DNA from: Pseudomonas silesiensis
GTDB taxonomy: Bacteria; Pseudomonadota; Gammaproteobacteria; Pseudomonadales; Pseudomonadaceae
Reading direction: 5' to 3'
Assembly (NCBI RefSeq): GCF_001661075.1
Contig: NZ_CP014870.1
Location: 6,229,501 to 6,293,500, forward strand
DNA: 64,000 nt
Below the pieces are notes generated by a model, which searched no databases, was not told the DNA's origin, and was given only the letters and a program-made list of their open reading frames with translations. A program made the translations under genes and the position numbers. Positions within the stretch are counted from its first letter, which is position 1. Every line of letters starts with the position of its first letter. This document shows positions 63,598 through 64,000 of the stretch, in pieces.

Positions 63598-64000
63598 TCA
63601 GGCCTGGACGCTAAGCCCGAATTCAGCGGACGCATCCTGCAACCACAACCACCAGTAATCCGAGAAGCTGCGACGGATCAGCAGTTCCCAGGTGTCTTCG
63701 GCGGTGTGGCGGATCATCAGTTGCGATTTGGCAAACACCGTGCCCACTGCCTTGCCGACCGGAAAGCTGTTGGGGTGCACGTCGTAGCTGGTGGATTTCA
63801 TCAGCACCTGGCGCACGTTCGGGCCGCTCAGTTCGAGAAGCTGCTGGCCGCCGCTGACGTTGACGATGGCGATATGCAGATCGCCCAGCGCTTTACGCAG
63901 TTTTTGCTCGGCAGCGAATTCTTCGCCGCTCGGGACGATCAGCAACCATTCATCCGGCCCCATCCATTGCAGGCTGGTTTCGCCTTTGACGATGACGGTC
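63598..64000 (-). CDS. soxG: Sarcosine oxidase gamma subunit (partial)
   Basis: C-terminal ~134 residues; the start lies beyond the right edge. 'WMGPDEWLLIVPSG', 'SLQW' and 'VTVIVKGE' like edge residues, 'NVSGGQQLLELSGPNVRQVL' and 'RSFSDYWWLWLQDA' are typical of SoxG. The subunit belongs to heterotetrameric sarcosine oxidase, which gives glycine, H2O2 and methylene-THF. Confidence 0.9.
   Translation of the reverse strand, partial: TVIVKGETSLQWMGPDEWLLIVPSGEEFAAEQKLRKALGDLHIAIVNVSGGQQLLELSGPNVRQVLMKSTSYDVHPNSFPVGKAVGTVFAKSQLMIRHTAEDTWELLIRRSFSDYWWLWLQDASAEFGLSVQA

Overview
The window reads as a chromosomal segment of a fluorescent-group Pseudomonas (P. fluorescens/P. putida relatives). The gene order pqqFABCDE - S9 peptidase next to davBA and an Lrp regulator, three fadE-like genes next to bioBFHCD, and soxG-purU-fdhA matches my knowledge of that genus. 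Codon use is GC-rich, and the intergenic spaces carry many Pseudomonas-type REP elements (cores such as GCGGGCAAGCCCGCTCCCAC). No rRNA, tRNA, CRISPR array or prophage was seen.

Layout. 0.1-2.2 kb: a DUF3077-type small gene behind a long structured leader, an unknown gene, and a small HExxH protein. 2.2-18.7 kb: a PQQ and lysine block. It holds a membrane PQQ-glucose dehydrogenase (gcd), an Lrp regulator with the lysine monooxygenase/amidase pair davB-davA, then pqqF, pqqA-E, an S9 peptidase, a Pmp3-like peptide, a class III aminotransferase and a LysR regulator. The cofactor genes and an enzyme that uses the cofactor are therefore within 10 kb. 19-25 kb: three acyl-CoA dehydrogenase paralogues, the outermost behind two PsrA-like boxes. 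25-30 kb: the biotin operon bioBFHCD, read leftward, with a BirA-like operator that falls inside the start of divergent comF. 31-32.3 kb: an AT-rich insertion with a MATE/Wzx-like flippase. 32.4-44.3 kb: core genes (modE-like, PhoX, srkA, rarD, gcvR-like, glcB, a response regulator, a DUF294/CBS protein and a DnaQ-like exonuclease). 44.5-50.1 kb: an iron cell-surface-signalling set (ECF sigma, FecR, TonB receptor, PepSY protein, small membrane protein).

50.9-61.1 kb is the accessory hot spot. It holds a second DUF3077/DUF6124-type gene with the same leader architecture as the first, three short orphan Rhs-core proteins with unrelated C-terminal tips, an IS2-like IS3-family element, and two decayed pieces of fdhA lying behind successive Rhs cassettes. 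The intact fdhA, purU and the start of soxG (one-carbon/sarcosine metabolism) close the window.

Two observations deserve most attention. (1) The leaders of the two DUF3077/DUF6124-type genes share a stem, a UUCG hairpin and three copies (+, -, +) of an 8-base word whose sequence differs between the loci but changes in concert at all three places. This is what a base-pairing RNA switch would leave. (2) The Rhs/fdhA mosaic looks like stepwise replacement of toxin tips by homologous recombination, using the Rhs core and the fdhA 3' end as the two crossover arms.
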